From: an uncultured Pelagibacteraceae bacterium
Lineage (GTDB): Bacteria > Pseudomonadota > Alphaproteobacteria > Pelagibacterales > Pelagibacteraceae
Length of the DNA: 64,000 nucleotides
Direction: 5' to 3'
NCBI GenBank assembly: GCA_902591755.1
Contig: CACJBX010000002.1
Coordinates: forward strand, 1 to 64,000
The notes under the pieces are model-generated. The model made no database searches. It was not told where the DNA came from and worked only from the letters and a program-made list of their open reading frames with translations. Shown here one piece after another: positions 45,880 to 55,970 of the stretch. Every line of letters begins with the position of its first letter. Position 1 is the first letter of the stretch. A program made the translations under genes and the position numbers.

Positions 45880-46600
45880 AAATTTATTTTTGATCTTGCT
45901 TTTTTTAACAAGTTGCACAGTTCAAAGTACTCAATATAGTGAAAATATATTTTCAAATAGAGGTTTTGTTCTTTTATACAATGAAACCTTAATTGAAAAA
46001 AAATTACTAAGGAAACCCCTTGATGATAGGAGCCTTGAGATAGTACATAATACTTTGTCAAAAGGTACAAAAGTGAGAATTATTAATCTTTTAAATAACA
46101 AAAGCATAAATGCAATAGTAAAAACAAAAAATAAAGATCTCATTTTTTATAATTCAATTTTTTCAAAAAGAATTTTTAACGAACTCGATATCTCACTTAA
46201 AGAACCATATGTTGAAATTAGTAAAATTAGAGAAAATAAAACATTTATTGCCAAAAAATCAAAAACGTTTGATGAAGAAAAAAAAGTTGCTAATAAAGCT
46301 CCAGTTAAGTCTATAAGTATAAATGAAATTGGAACTCCTAAGTCAAAAGAATTAGATGATAGAAGATCTTTCAGTTATTCAATAAAAATCACAGAGTTTT
46401 ATTTTTTAAAAAATGCTAAAGAGCTCAAAAAAAGAATCGAAAATGAGACTACACTTAAAAATATCAATATATTTTCAATAAATGACACTAAGCACCAAGT
46501 ATTATTGGGCCCTTATTCTAATATTAATACTCTACAATCAGCTTATAATAGTATAAATAATTTAAATTTTGAAAATATTGAATTAATAAGAAATGATTAA
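45869..46600 (+). CDS. rlpA: RlpA-like septal lipoprotein
   Basis: 243 residues. Lipoprotein signal FLILLFLTSC|TVQ. A double-psi barrel-like region (FVLLYNETLI ... GTKVRIINLLNNKSINAIV) is followed by a low-complexity linker and a C-terminal SPOR-like domain (ENIELI at the end) that could bind denuded glycan at the septum. The barrel is divergent from E. coli RlpA, so enzymatic activity is uncertain. Between mltB and dac, matching an alphaproteobacterial order. Confidence 0.75.
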   Translation: MNYKNLFLILLFLTSCTVQSTQYSENIFSNRGFVLLYNETLIEKKLLRKPLDDRSLEIVHNTLSKGTKVRIINLLNNKSINAIVKTKNKDLIFYNSIFSKRIFNELDISLKEPYVEISKIRENKTFIAKKSKTFDEEKKVANKAPVKSISINEIGTPKSKELDDRRSFSYSIKITEFYFLKNAKELKKRIENETTLKNINIFSINDTKHQVLLGPYSNINTLQSAYNSINNLNFENIELIRND

Positions 46601-47747
46601 AAAATTTATTATAATTTTTAATTTACTTTTTGCTTTTTTAGTGGTGCCCTCAAAGGCAGCCTTTGATATAAATGCTAGAACTGCTATTTTACAAGATTTT
46701 CTATCTGGAGAAATACTTTTTGAAAAAGAAATAGACAGCGTTATTTATCCAGCCTCAATGACAAAAATTATGACATCAATTGTGGTGTTTGATTTGTTAA
46801 AGAGCGGAGATCTTTCTCTTGATGACAAGGTAATGGTATCTGAAAATGCTTGGAGACTGTCTCAATCTGGATATTCATCTATGTTTATTATGGTAGGAGA
46901 CGAAGTAAGTGTAGAAAATTTATTAAAAGGAATAATTATTGCATCAGGTAACGATGCTTGCGTTGCATTAGCCGAGGGTGTTGCGGGTAGTGAAGAGGAA
47001 TTTGCTATTTTAATGAATGCAAAAGCATCTGAAATTGGAATGATTAATACAAATTTTTCAAATTCATCAGGCATTAATGATCCTGATAATTATTCTACAG
47101 TAAAGGATATTTTAATAATGTCTAACTATCTTATCAAAAATTATCCTGTTTATTATGAATATTTTAAGGAGAAAGAATTTACATGGGATAGAACTGGCGG
47201 AGATCCAATCACACAAGGTAATAGAAATCCTCTGCTTTACAAAAATTTAGGAGCCGATGGTATTAAAACTGGTTATTTAGCTGTAGAAAAATATTCTTTA
47301 GCAAGCTCTGTACAAAGAGGAGAAAGAAGACTTATTGCTGTAGGTAGTGGATTTGAAACTAAAAATGAAAGATCTAGACAATCAACCCGTTTATTAACTT
47401 GGGGTTTGACAAATTTTGATACAGTTGAAATTGCAAAAAAAGATGAGAATTTTATAGATTTAGATGTTTGGCTCGGAAAAAAAGATATTGTTGGTGGTTA
47501 TGTAAAAGAAGATATCTACAAAACTTTTCCAAAAGCAAGAAAAAAATTCTTGTCAGCAATTGTAGAATATAATGGTCCTATTAAAGCACCTATCAAAAAA
47601 GACCAAGAAATTGGCTTATTAAAGATTTCTTACAAAGGGGATTTAATTGATGAGTACCCAGTTTATGCGGTTGAAAAAGTAAAAAGAGTCAACATTTTCT
47701 CTAGAATAATTCACTCTATAAATTATTTGATATGGGGCGATGTATAA
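46593..47747 (+). CDS. dacC: D-alanyl-D-alanine carboxypeptidase (PBP5/6 family)
   Basis: 384 residues with a signal peptide (NLLFAFLVVPSKA|AFD). Trims the terminal D-Ala of peptidoglycan stems. SxxK is SMTK (PASMTKIMTS), SxN is SGND, and KTG is GIKTGYL. The C-terminal domain (PBP5_C) and amphipathic anchor (INYLIWGDV) follow. Overlaps tmk by 8 bp. Confidence 0.94.
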   Translation: MIKKFIIIFNLLFAFLVVPSKAAFDINARTAILQDFLSGEILFEKEIDSVIYPASMTKIMTSIVVFDLLKSGDLSLDDKVMVSENAWRLSQSGYSSMFIMVGDEVSVENLLKGIIIASGNDACVALAEGVAGSEEEFAILMNAKASEIGMINTNFSNSSGINDPDNYSTVKDILIMSNYLIKNYPVYYEYFKEKEFTWDRTGGDPITQGNRNPLLYKNLGADGIKTGYLAVEKYSLASSVQRGERRLIAVGSGFETKNERSRQSTRLLTWGLTNFDTVEIAKKDENFIDLDVWLGKKDIVGGYVKEDIYKTFPKARKKFLSAIVEYNGPIKAPIKKDQEIGLLKISYKGDLIDEYPVYAVEKVKRVNIFSRIIHSINYLIWGDV

Positions 47748-48351
47748 TAAAGTCATTGTTTTCGAAGGTATTGATGGATCTGGAAAAAGTTTTCATTTAA
47801 ATGCTGCATCAAATTATTTAAAAAAGAAAAAAATAAAGCATATTAAACTTAGAGAACCAGGTGGATCTAAAAATTCAGAAAAATTAAGAAAATTGTTGTT
47901 ATCAAATAAATCTGACTTTGAAAAAAAAACTGATTTACTCATATATTTATCTGCTAGATCTGAAAATTATCATAAAATAATTAAACCCAATCTTAAAAAA
48001 AAAGTAATCCTGATTGATAGATTTATTGATTCTACGATTGCATATCAATACTATGGTTTTGGCATTAATAGAAATATTATTAATTCATTAAATAGATTTA
48101 TATTAGGAAACTTTAAGGTAGATTTTACGTTTCTACATATTGTTAAAAAAAAAGATATTCGTAAAAAAATCAAGTCAAAAAAAAATAGATACGACAAATT
48201 TAGTAAAAATTTCTATCTTAAAGTACAAAATGGTTTTTTGAAATTATCAAATAAGAAAAAAAATTATCTTAAGATCTTCTCTAATGAGACAAAAGATAGA
48301 AATAAACAAATTATACAAAAAAAATTAAATTCTTTGATTAAAATAAAATGA
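47740..48351 (+). CDS. tmk: Thymidylate kinase
   Basis: 203 residues. P-loop FEGIDGSGKSFH near the start, dTMP-binding REPGGSKNSEKLR, and the DR motif DRFIDSTIAYQYYG. Makes dTDP for DNA synthesis. Overlaps holB by 4 bp. Confidence 0.95.
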   Translation: MYNKVIVFEGIDGSGKSFHLNAASNYLKKKKIKHIKLREPGGSKNSEKLRKLLLSNKSDFEKKTDLLIYLSARSENYHKIIKPNLKKKVILIDRFIDSTIAYQYYGFGINRNIINSLNRFILGNFKVDFTFLHIVKKKDIRKKIKSKKNRYDKFSKNFYLKVQNGFLKLSNKKKNYLKIFSNETKDRNKQIIQKKLNSLIKIK

Positions 48352-49280
48352 CACCTTTAACCCAAATTAAATTACTATCTTTTAAGGACAATTTTAAAGA
48401 ATTGGTTAACCTTACATTGAAAAATAAACTACCAAATAAATTGATTTTCTCTGGTAACAAAGGGATAGGTAAATGTACTTTTGCTTTTCATTTAATAAAT
48501 TACTTATTTTCACAAGATGAAGAGTACAGTTATAATCTTGAAGATAATGAGATTAATATTAATAACAAATCTTATAAGCTTGTTTCAAACAATACACATC
48601 CAAATTTACTTTTAATAGACAGTACTGATAAAAAATTTATAGAAGTTTTAAAAATAAGAGAAATATTGAATTTTTCGTCGAAAACTTCTTTTTCAAATAA
48701 AAAAAAAATTGTGCTTATTAATAATGTTGAAAAAATGAATATCAATGCATCAAATGCTTTACTTAAGATTTTGGAAGAACCATCAACAAATTTGTTTTTT
48801 ATTCTAATTCATAATTCCTATAAAAAGTTAATCAGTACCATAAATTCAAGATGTATTAAGTTTAATTTTTTTATAACAGAAACTGAAAAAGAAAAAATTA
48901 TTAATAATGTAATAAACGACAATTTTTATGAAGGTCTATCGTCTGATTTTAAGATTACATATCTTTCACCAAAATTTTATATTGATTTATATGATTTTAT
49001 AAAGAAAGAAAAAATTGAATTAAATGATTTGAACATTAACTTTTTGTTAAATTATATATTTAATAAACGAAATTATCTTAAGGATGAATTTGTAATTGAA
49101 AATTTGCAAATCCTTATTGAAATATATTTCTATAATAAGATTATTTCACGGAACAATTTTGAAAATGATTATAAATCATTTAAACAAACGATTAATAAAA
49201 TTAATAATATGAATAAGTTTAATTTGGATAAAGACTCATCTTTATTAGAAATTAAAAATATAATTGTAGATGAAAGATAA
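48348..49280 (+). CDS. holB: DNA polymerase III delta-prime subunit
   Basis: Clamp-loader subunit of 310 residues. AAA+ fold with a P-loop-like FSGNKGIGKCTFAFHL and NASNALLKILEEPS, the conserved delta-prime/DnaX segment. The four-cysteine zinc module of E. coli HolB is not present. It lies in the tmk-holB-metG-tatD order common in bacteria and overlaps metG by 11 bp. Confidence 0.92.
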   Translation: MTPLTQIKLLSFKDNFKELVNLTLKNKLPNKLIFSGNKGIGKCTFAFHLINYLFSQDEEYSYNLEDNEININNKSYKLVSNNTHPNLLLIDSTDKKFIEVLKIREILNFSSKTSFSNKKKIVLINNVEKMNINASNALLKILEEPSTNLFFILIHNSYKKLISTINSRCIKFNFFITETEKEKIINNVINDNFYEGLSSDFKITYLSPKFYIDLYDFIKKEKIELNDLNINFLLNYIFNKRNYLKDEFVIENLQILIEIYFYNKIISRNNFENDYKSFKQTINKINNMNKFNLDKDSSLLEIKNIIVDER

Positions 49281-50802
49281 TTTTTATATCACCACACCAA
49301 TTTATTACCCTTCAGCAAAACCTCACATGGGGCATGCTTACTCAAGTATAGTAGCTGATTTTTTTGCACGTTTAAAAAGAATTCAAGGCTATAAAGTTTT
49401 TTTTTTAACTGGAACTGATGAACATGGACAAAAAATACAAAGAGCGGCTGAGAAATCTAACAAAGATCCTTTAAAGTTCTGTGATGAAATAAGTAAGACT
49501 TTTAGAAACTTATCTTCAATACTTAATTTATCTAATGATGATTTTATAAGAACTACAGAAAAAAGACATGCATCAGCTGTAACTAATCTTTGGAATATTT
49601 TAGAAAAAAAAAAAGAAATATATCTATCAAAATATTCAGGTTGGTATTCCGTCTCTGATGAAGCTTTTTATAATGAGGATGAAATTGAAGATTTAGATGG
49701 AAAAAAAATATCAAAATCATCTGGATCTCCGGTAGAGTGGGTTGAAGAGGAATCTTATTTTTTTAAATTATCTAAGTGGCAAGAACCGCTTTTAAAATTT
49801 TACTCTGAAAATCCAAAATTTATTTTACCAGAGAGCCGAAGAAATGAGGTAATTAGTTTTGTCAAAAGTGGATTAAAAGATTTATCCGTTAGTAGGAAAT
49901 CTTTTTCTTGGGGGATTAAAGTTCCATCAAATAAAGATCATGTAATATACGTATGGCTTGATGCTTTAACAAATTATCTGTCTGCTTTAAATTATCCTAA
50001 AGAGTCAGAAAAGATATATAAAGATTTTTGGCCCGCTAACATTCATATTATAGGAAAAGATATTTTGAGATTTCACGCAGTATATTGGCCGGCCTTTTTG
50101 TTAGCTGCAGGTATTAAAACTCCGCAGAGAGTTTACGGTCACGGATGGATACTCTCTGGTGATGAAAAAATGTCAAAGTCCAAAGGTAATATTTTAGATC
50201 CTATTGAAATAATTGATATATATGGATTAGATGCATTGAGATACTATTTACTTAAAGAGGTATCTTTTGGAAATGATGGAAATATTTCTAAGGAAAAATT
50301 AGAAAGTTGTATAAATAGTGATTTAGCGAATAATTATGGAAATTTATGTCAAAGAGTTATTTTGTTTTGTGAAAAAAATATTGGTCTTAAAGTTCCAGAA
50401 AAATATGATTTTATTAATGATGACCTTAAAATTCTAAATGATTTTAAAGATAATATAAAGAATATAGAAAAAGAAATTAATGAACAAAATATAAATTATT
50501 ACGTTGAGTATGTTGTTAATCAGTTATTTAAAGCCAATAAATATTTTAATGATCAGGCACCTTGGACTAAGAAAGACGATAGTTTGAGATTAAACACAAT
50601 TGTATTTGTATCTCTTGAATTAATTAGAAAAATTTCAATTCTACTCTATCCAATTATTCCAAATACTTCATTAAAAGTTCTGAATATCTTTTCTATGAAA
50701 GAAAAAGATATTAAATTTGACACAATAAGTAATAATGAATATTTAAAAGATAAAAAAGAAATTATAAAGCTAGGTATTTTGTTTGAAAAAATAAAAAAAT
50801 GA
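49270..50802 (+). CDS. metG: Methionyl-tRNA synthetase
   Basis: Class I synthetase of 510 residues, the short form without a C-terminal EMAP domain. HIGH-type motif TPIYYPSAKPHMGHAYS, KMSKS loop GDEKMSKSKGN, and WLDALTNYLSAL in the core. The zinc-knuckle cysteines found in E. coli MetG are not seen in the connective region. Confidence 0.96.
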   Translation: MKDNFYITTPIYYPSAKPHMGHAYSSIVADFFARLKRIQGYKVFFLTGTDEHGQKIQRAAEKSNKDPLKFCDEISKTFRNLSSILNLSNDDFIRTTEKRHASAVTNLWNILEKKKEIYLSKYSGWYSVSDEAFYNEDEIEDLDGKKISKSSGSPVEWVEEESYFFKLSKWQEPLLKFYSENPKFILPESRRNEVISFVKSGLKDLSVSRKSFSWGIKVPSNKDHVIYVWLDALTNYLSALNYPKESEKIYKDFWPANIHIIGKDILRFHAVYWPAFLLAAGIKTPQRVYGHGWILSGDEKMSKSKGNILDPIEIIDIYGLDALRYYLLKEVSFGNDGNISKEKLESCINSDLANNYGNLCQRVILFCEKNIGLKVPEKYDFINDDLKILNDFKDNIKNIEKEINEQNINYYVEYVVNQLFKANKYFNDQAPWTKKDDSLRLNTIVFVSLELIRKISILLYPIIPNTSLKVLNIFSMKEKDIKFDTISNNEYLKDKKEIIKLGILFEKIKK

Positions 50803-51560
50803 TAGATTCACATTGCCATTTAGATCGAGAACCTCTTATATCTAATTTAAATCAAGTTTTGACTAGAGCAAAAGATGTAGGCCTTGAAAAATTATTAACT
50901 ATTTGCACTACTAGTAGCGGATATAATAATATTCTTGATATCGTGTCAAAAGATTCAATGATCTATGGAACTTTTGGAATCCATCCACATGAAACCAAAA
51001 ATTATTTAATCGAAAAAGATGAGATAGTAAAAAAAGTAAGGATGAACAACAAGATTATTGGGGTAGGAGAGACTGGTTTAGATTTTTATTACAACAACAG
51101 CGATAAAGATACACAATTAAAGAGTTTTCAAAATCATATTGAAGCTGCGATATATCTAAATATTCCTCTGATCATTCATTCAAGAAATGCAGAAAATGAA
51201 ACTTATGATATCCTTAAAGAGAATTACCAGAAAAATTTAAAAATTCTTATGCATTGTTTTACTGGATCAACTGATTTTGCCTTAAATTTGGTTCCATTAA
51301 ACGCATATTTTTCTGCAAGCGGTATAATTACTTTTAAAAAGTCGACAGAGTTACAGGAAACTTTTAAAAAAATTCCCGAAGATAAACTTTTAATAGAAAC
51401 AGACAGTCCTTTTTTATCTCCAGAGCCAAATAGAGGTAAAAAAAATGAACCTTCATTCATTATATTTACCGCGGAAAAACTAGCTAATCTTAGAAATATT
51501 GAGGTAGATAAGCTGATATTACTTACTACTAAAAATTTTAATACTTTGTTTTCTAAATAA
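50799..51560 (+). CDS. tatD: TatD-family metal-dependent deoxyribonuclease
   Basis: 253-residue TIM-barrel hydrolase. Metal ligands: DSHCHLD at the start, GETGLDFYY, IHSRNA, and TDSPFLSPEPNRGKKNEP near the end. Role in DNA processing/repair. Follows metG with a 4-bp overlap in the usual order. Confidence 0.94.
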   Translation: MIDSHCHLDREPLISNLNQVLTRAKDVGLEKLLTICTTSSGYNNILDIVSKDSMIYGTFGIHPHETKNYLIEKDEIVKKVRMNNKIIGVGETGLDFYYNNSDKDTQLKSFQNHIEAAIYLNIPLIIHSRNAENETYDILKENYQKNLKILMHCFTGSTDFALNLVPLNAYFSASGIITFKKSTELQETFKKIPEDKLLIETDSPFLSPEPNRGKKNEPSFIIFTAEKLANLRNIEVDKLILLTTKNFNTLFSK

Positions 51561-51563
51561 TTC

Positions 51564-52334
51564 ATGAGATTTACAATTTTAGGATGTGGAAGTTCAATGG
51601 GAGTACCAAGACCTGACGGAAACTTTGGAAATTGTAATCCTAATAATAAAAAGAATATAAGAACAAGATGTTCTGCAATAATTGAGGGTAAGTCTTTAAA
51701 TATAATTATAGATACTTCACCAGATATGAGACAACAATTAATTGATAACAAGATTACAAATATTGATAAAGTTTTATTTTCTCATTATCATGCTGATCAA
51801 ACTCATGGTATAAATGATTTGAGAGTTTTCTGTATGAAAAATAGAAAGCCAGTTGATATATTTGCAGATTTATCAACACAAAAATACTTAAATAAAACTT
51901 TTTCTTATTGTTTTAAAAGTAATTCTCGTGAATATCCTGCAACTTTAAAGATGAATTCTGTTAAAAAGAACCTCTATTTTAAAGATGGTCAAAAAAAAAT
52001 TCATATTAGATCTCTTAAAGTAAAACATGGAAATGTCGACTGTACTTGTTATATAGTTGATAAGAAACTAGCCTATATAAGTGATGTAAGTGACATAAAT
52101 AAGAATGACTTTAAATTCCTTAAAAATTTAAAATATTTAGTAATTGATTGTTTGTGGTATAGAGAACACCCATCACATTTAAATTTAGATAAATCTTTAA
52201 GATTAATTGATACTCTTTCACCAAAAAAAGCAATTTTAACTAATCTACATTCTGATTTAGATTATAATGAACTTAAAAAGAAGCTTAAGAGAAATATTGT
52301 TCCAGCTTACGATGGAATGAAAATAAATTTATAA
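51564..52334 (+). CDS. Metallo-beta-lactamase-fold hydrolase (PhnP-like)
   Basis: 256 residues. GCGSSMGVPRPDG at the start is typical of this phosphodiesterase-like group. The metal motif reads SHYHADQTHG, with Gln where the usual HxHxDH has its last His, so the second metal site may differ. Further ligands are in KHGNVDCT and HSDLDYN. Follows tatD as in many alphaproteobacteria. Substrate unknown. Confidence 0.85.
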   Translation: MRFTILGCGSSMGVPRPDGNFGNCNPNNKKNIRTRCSAIIEGKSLNIIIDTSPDMRQQLIDNKITNIDKVLFSHYHADQTHGINDLRVFCMKNRKPVDIFADLSTQKYLNKTFSYCFKSNSREYPATLKMNSVKKNLYFKDGQKKIHIRSLKVKHGNVDCTCYIVDKKLAYISDVSDINKNDFKFLKNLKYLVIDCLWYREHPSHLNLDKSLRLIDTLSPKKAILTNLHSDLDYNELKKKLKRNIVPAYDGMKINL

Positions 52335-52874
52335 AAGGCTCTCAATCTTAGAAGTAATCTTTTTTGACATAGGCTTTGTAAAAGAATTATACGTTTCTTC
52401 AATCTTGCCTTCTTTATTAATCAAAATTTTGTGAAAGTTCCACTTAGGAACTGCAGATTTACCATAATTTTTTTCTGCCCATTTAAATAATTCATGAGAA
52501 TTTTCACCTTTAACTTCAGTAATAGTTGTCATTGGAAAATTTATATTAAAATTAACTTCACAAAATTCCTTAACATCAGAATCTTCTTTTTTTTCTTGAT
52601 TGAATGAATTTGACGGTATACCCAAGACGATTAAACCTTCAGATTTGTACTTTTCCCACAATAACTGTAAATCATTGTATTGATTTGTAAATCCACAATA
52701 GCTTGCAGTGTTCACTACTAATATCACTTTATTCTTGTAGTTTCCTAGATCGATTTGTTCACCTGAAATACTATTTATTTTAAAGTCAAAAAATACTTTA
52801 TCGTAATTAGCCGATACATTGTTCTTAGAAAAAAAGATCATGATTAATATTATAAGTAATGTTATTTTCTTCAC
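52329..52874 (-). CDS. Glutathione-peroxidase family protein, exported
   Basis: 181 residues with a signal peptide (LLIILIMIFFSKNNVSA|NYD), so periplasmic rather than cytosolic. Peroxidatic Cys in NTASYCGFTNQY (Cys instead of selenocysteine), Gln in IPSNSFNQ and Trp in PKWNFHKILI complete the catalytic set. The reductant is probably thioredoxin-like, as in most bacterial members. Convergent with the hydrolase gene (6-bp overlap). Confidence 0.9.
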   Translation of the reverse strand: MKKITLLIILIMIFFSKNNVSANYDKVFFDFKINSISGEQIDLGNYKNKVILVVNTASYCGFTNQYNDLQLLWEKYKSEGLIVLGIPSNSFNQEKKEDSDVKEFCEVNFNINFPMTTITEVKGENSHELFKWAEKNYGKSAVPKWNFHKILINKEGKIEETYNSFTKPMSKKITSKIESLL

Positions 52875-52878
52875 AACG

Positions 52879-54054
52879 TTACCTTTTGTCAGGTGTTAGT
52901 AGTATTAAAAAATATCCTGCTAATGTTGAAAGTAAAGATCCTGTCAAAACACCAATCTTAACTCCATCCATATATTGAGCATTCTCGACGAATGCTAAAT
53001 TTCCAACAAATAAACTCATGGTAAATCCAATTCCAGTAAGTATGCCTACACCATAAAAATTATACCAACTTGAGTTTCCTGGCATTTGTGCGATCTTTAA
53101 TTTAATAGATACATAAGAAAAAACAAAAACTCCTAATTGTTTACCAACAAATAAACCTAATACTATACCCAATGGTACTTTGTCTAATAAAGATGAAAGA
53201 GATAATCCCTCTAAAGACACTCCAGCATTAGCAAAAGCAAACAAAGGCATTATTCCAAATGCAACATAAGGACTAATCGCATGCTCAATCTTTATTAATA
53301 ATGAAAAGTCTTTCTCTTTTTTTCTGTGTGGAATAGTCATTGCAAGTAAAACACCAGCTATAGTAGCGTGTATTCCTGAATTATGAGTAAAATCCCACAA
53401 CAAAAGTCCAATTAGTAAATATGGGAAAAATACTTTTATGTTAAATTTATTTATTACCAATAAAATTATAAATGCTACTAGCATTAGAGATAAATACATT
53501 ATATTTAAGTCACCAGAATAAAATAAAGCTATAATTAATATTGCGCCTAAATCATCTATGATTGCTAATGCTGTAAGAAAAACTTTTAATGATAAAGGAA
53601 CTCTTTTACCTAAAAGAGACAAAACACCCAGTGAAAAGGCAATATCTGTTGCCGAAGGTATAGCCCAACCATTTATAGTTTCAGGATCTCCAAAATTTAT
53701 TACTACATAAAATAATGCTGGAACAACCATTCCACCCACAGCGGCAATGATTGGTAAAAGTGCCTGTTTAATATTTGAGAGTTCTCCCTGTAAAAATTCT
53801 CTTTTAATTTCAAGTGTTACGAAAAAAAAGAAGATTGCCATTAAGGCATCATTAATCCAATGTAAGACTGATAACTTTAAACCAAAGTTATTTATACCAA
53901 TGAATAAATATTTGTTTAATGTTTCAAAATAAAGACTAGATAGATCAGAATTGCTTATTATTAATGCTAAGATTGCACTAATAAGTAAGACTAAACCACT
54001 TGCGGCTTCTAATTTAAAAAACCATTTAAATGGTGAGGAAATATATCTAAGCAT
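52879..54054 (-). CDS. nhaA: Na+/H+ antiporter NhaA
   Basis: 391 residues, twelve membrane segments. The ion-binding Asp pair is in FLTALAIIDDLGAILIIA. The N-terminal pattern (FFKLEAASGLVLLISAILAL) and SGIHATIAGVLLAMTIPHR are typical. Exchanges sodium for protons, useful in seawater. Starts 3 bp after the zinc-ribbon gene ends. Confidence 0.95.
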   Translation of the reverse strand: MLRYISSPFKWFFKLEAASGLVLLISAILALIISNSDLSSLYFETLNKYLFIGINNFGLKLSVLHWINDALMAIFFFFVTLEIKREFLQGELSNIKQALLPIIAAVGGMVVPALFYVVINFGDPETINGWAIPSATDIAFSLGVLSLLGKRVPLSLKVFLTALAIIDDLGAILIIALFYSGDLNIMYLSLMLVAFIILLVINKFNIKVFFPYLLIGLLLWDFTHNSGIHATIAGVLLAMTIPHRKKEKDFSLLIKIEHAISPYVAFGIMPLFAFANAGVSLEGLSLSSLLDKVPLGIVLGLFVGKQLGVFVFSYVSIKLKIAQMPGNSSWYNFYGVGILTGIGFTMSLFVGNLAFVENAQYMDGVKIGVLTGSLLSTLAGYFLILLTPDKR

Positions 54055-54057
54055 GAA

Positions 54058-54516
54058 TTATTTTATCAAATTTTGAAAAAAAAGAGAAATATCTATTATA
54101 GACTGATACAAATTGTCTAAATATTTTTCAGCAAAAGGAACGTACTCAGAAATTTGAACTAAAAAGGTGTCTACTATCAAAATAAAAGCAACAAAAGAAA
54201 TAATAAACACTAAAAGAAGCTTAAAAAAATTAACTTGTTTAGTTTTTTGTTTTTTACTGGTTTTAGGTTTTTCTAATTCAACTGTCTTATCTTCCTCAAA
54301 TACATCATCATCATATTTATCTTCTATAATACCAAATGACTCTTGAGCTATCTCCTCGTCAGGTATTTCAACATTAGTTTCATTAATCGTGTTTATATTT
54401 TTTGAGTAAAACCACTCTCGGTCACATTCACCACATTGTAGCAGTCTACCTTTAGCTGGAATAAGTTCGTCTTTAACACTGAATTTTTTTTTACCGCAGG
54501 GACAATCAATAATCAT
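54058..54516 (-). CDS. Zinc-ribbon membrane protein (MJ0042-type)
   Basis: 152 residues. N-terminal zinc ribbon with DCPCGKKKF and LQCGECDREWFY, an acidic linker of about 60 residues, and a C-terminal membrane helix (LLLVFIISFVAFILIVDTF). A similar small zinc-finger/TM protein is frequent in alphaproteobacteria next to cell-division genes. Function unknown. Confidence 0.8.
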   Translation of the reverse strand: MIIDCPCGKKKFSVKDELIPAKGRLLQCGECDREWFYSKNINTINETNVEIPDEEIAQESFGIIEDKYDDDVFEEDKTVELEKPKTSKKQKTKQVNFFKLLLVFIISFVAFILIVDTFLVQISEYVPFAEKYLDNLYQSIIDISLFFQNLIK

Positions 54517-54573
54517 AGGTCTTATATACCAGATTTTTATTAAATTTCTTTTAAATTTGCGCTCCTTTATCCT

Positions 54574-54601
54574 TTGAAAAAGCTAATATCTACTGTAATA
54601 G
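54574..54601 (+). promoter_or_regulatory. Probable tRNA-Pro promoter
   Basis: TTGAAA (54574-54579), 16 bp, TAATAG (54596-54601), ending 11 bp before the tRNA. The spacing to the tRNA is the same as for the interrupted tRNA-Lys promoter. Confidence 0.4.
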
Positions 54602-54611
54602 TATTCAAATT

Positions 54612-54688
<77 letters not shown>

Positions 54689-54692
54689 TGTT

Positions 54693-54977
54693 ATGAAAAA
54701 AAAAGCTAAAATTTACAAACCTACGAAAAGTTCAATGCAATCAGGTTTAATGAAGACCAAAGAATGGGTATTGGAATATATTGTGCATAACGAACAAATA
54801 AATCCATTAATGGGATGGCAAAGCTCATCGAATACATTGTCAGAGGTTAAAATGACCTTTAATTCAAAAGAAGATGCAATTGATTATGCAAAGAAAAATA
54901 AAATAGATTATATAGTAGTTGAAACTAACAAAAGATCGATTGTCAAAAAATCTTACGCAGATAACTTTTTGAAATAA
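54693..54977 (+). CDS. NADH dehydrogenase accessory subunit (NDUFS4/ETC_C1 family)
   Basis: 94 residues from the ATG at 54693, 4 bp after the tRNA-Pro; an open frame further upstream runs through the tRNA and is not used. Family features: KTKEWVLEY, MGWQSSSNTLSEVKMTF and EDAIDYAKKNKIDY. This is the alphaproteobacterial homologue of the mitochondrial complex I 18-kDa subunit. No RBS between tRNA and ATG; co-transcription with the tRNA is likely. Confidence 0.88.
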   Translation: MKKKAKIYKPTKSSMQSGLMKTKEWVLEYIVHNEQINPLMGWQSSSNTLSEVKMTFNSKEDAIDYAKKNKIDYIVVETNKRSIVKKSYADNFLK

Positions 54978-55970
54978 ATGTTTAAATTTTTTACAAATAA
55001 AAAGTGGTCCTACTGGAGTATTTTTGGCTCCTTATTAATTCTTGTTTCAACATGGTATCAAGTACAGCTAGATGTGATGATAAATGAATGGTTTGGTGAA
55101 TTTTATGATACTTTACAAAAAGCGTTAACAACACCTAATTCTGTTACTGAAAAAGAATTCATATCATATCTTCTAACCTTTGCTAAAATTGCAGGCGTAT
55201 GGATGGTAATTTCTGTTGCAACAGATTATTTTACGAGCCACTGGACATTTAGATGGAGAACAGCAATGGCTGATTATTATCATGAGAACTGGTCTAAGGC
55301 TCGATTGACAGAGGGTGCATCACAAAGAGTTCAGGAAGATACTTTAAAATTTGCGAGAATAATGGAAGGGCTCGGCGTTGAATTATTAAGAAGTTTAATG
55401 ACGTTAATTGCTTTTCTTCCTATTCTGTGGGGCTTATCAAAACAAATAACAATGCTTCCATTTTTTGGAGAGGTTGATCATGCCTTAGTCTGGGTAGCAA
55501 TAATATCTGCTTTAGGTGGAACAATATTATTAGCTGCTGTAGGATTTAAATTACCAGGTATAGAATATGATATACAAAAAGAAGAAGCTGCATATAGAAA
55601 AGAGTTGGTATTAGGTGAAGATAATGTAAAAAGAGCAGGAATTAGTAATGTGGATTCATTATACGGAAACGTGAGAAAAATACATTTTAAAATGTATTTT
55701 CATTATCTTTATTTTAATGCTGTAAAGTGGAGTTACCTCCAAGGAATGGTTATCGTTCCTTATTTAGCTTTAGCTCCAACGATTGTTACTGGCGCTATTA
55801 CTCTTGGTTTTGTACAGCAAATTGCAAGAGCATTTAACAAAGTTGAAAATTCTTTACAATATTTAGTAAGAAGTTGGCCAATTATTGTAGAACTTATATC
55901 TGTTCAAAGAAGGTTATCTGAATTTGAAAGCAAATTAGAAAGAGCATCTCTGGAACAAGAAAAAATTTAA
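54978..55970 (+). CDS. SbmA/BacA-like membrane transporter
   Basis: 330 residues with about seven membrane segments. Resembles SbmA/BacA peptide-uptake proteins: WSIFGSLLILVSTWYQVQLDVMINEWFGEFYD and SHWTFRWRTAMADYYHENW. It has no ATPase domain. SbmA takes up peptides by proton gradient in other bacteria; the substrate here is unknown. No gap after the preceding gene. Confidence 0.85.
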   Translation: MFKFFTNKKWSYWSIFGSLLILVSTWYQVQLDVMINEWFGEFYDTLQKALTTPNSVTEKEFISYLLTFAKIAGVWMVISVATDYFTSHWTFRWRTAMADYYHENWSKARLTEGASQRVQEDTLKFARIMEGLGVELLRSLMTLIAFLPILWGLSKQITMLPFFGEVDHALVWVAIISALGGTILLAAVGFKLPGIEYDIQKEEAAYRKELVLGEDNVKRAGISNVDSLYGNVRKIHFKMYFHYLYFNAVKWSYLQGMVIVPYLALAPTIVTGAITLGFVQQIARAFNKVENSLQYLVRSWPIIVELISVQRRLSEFESKLERASLEQEKI

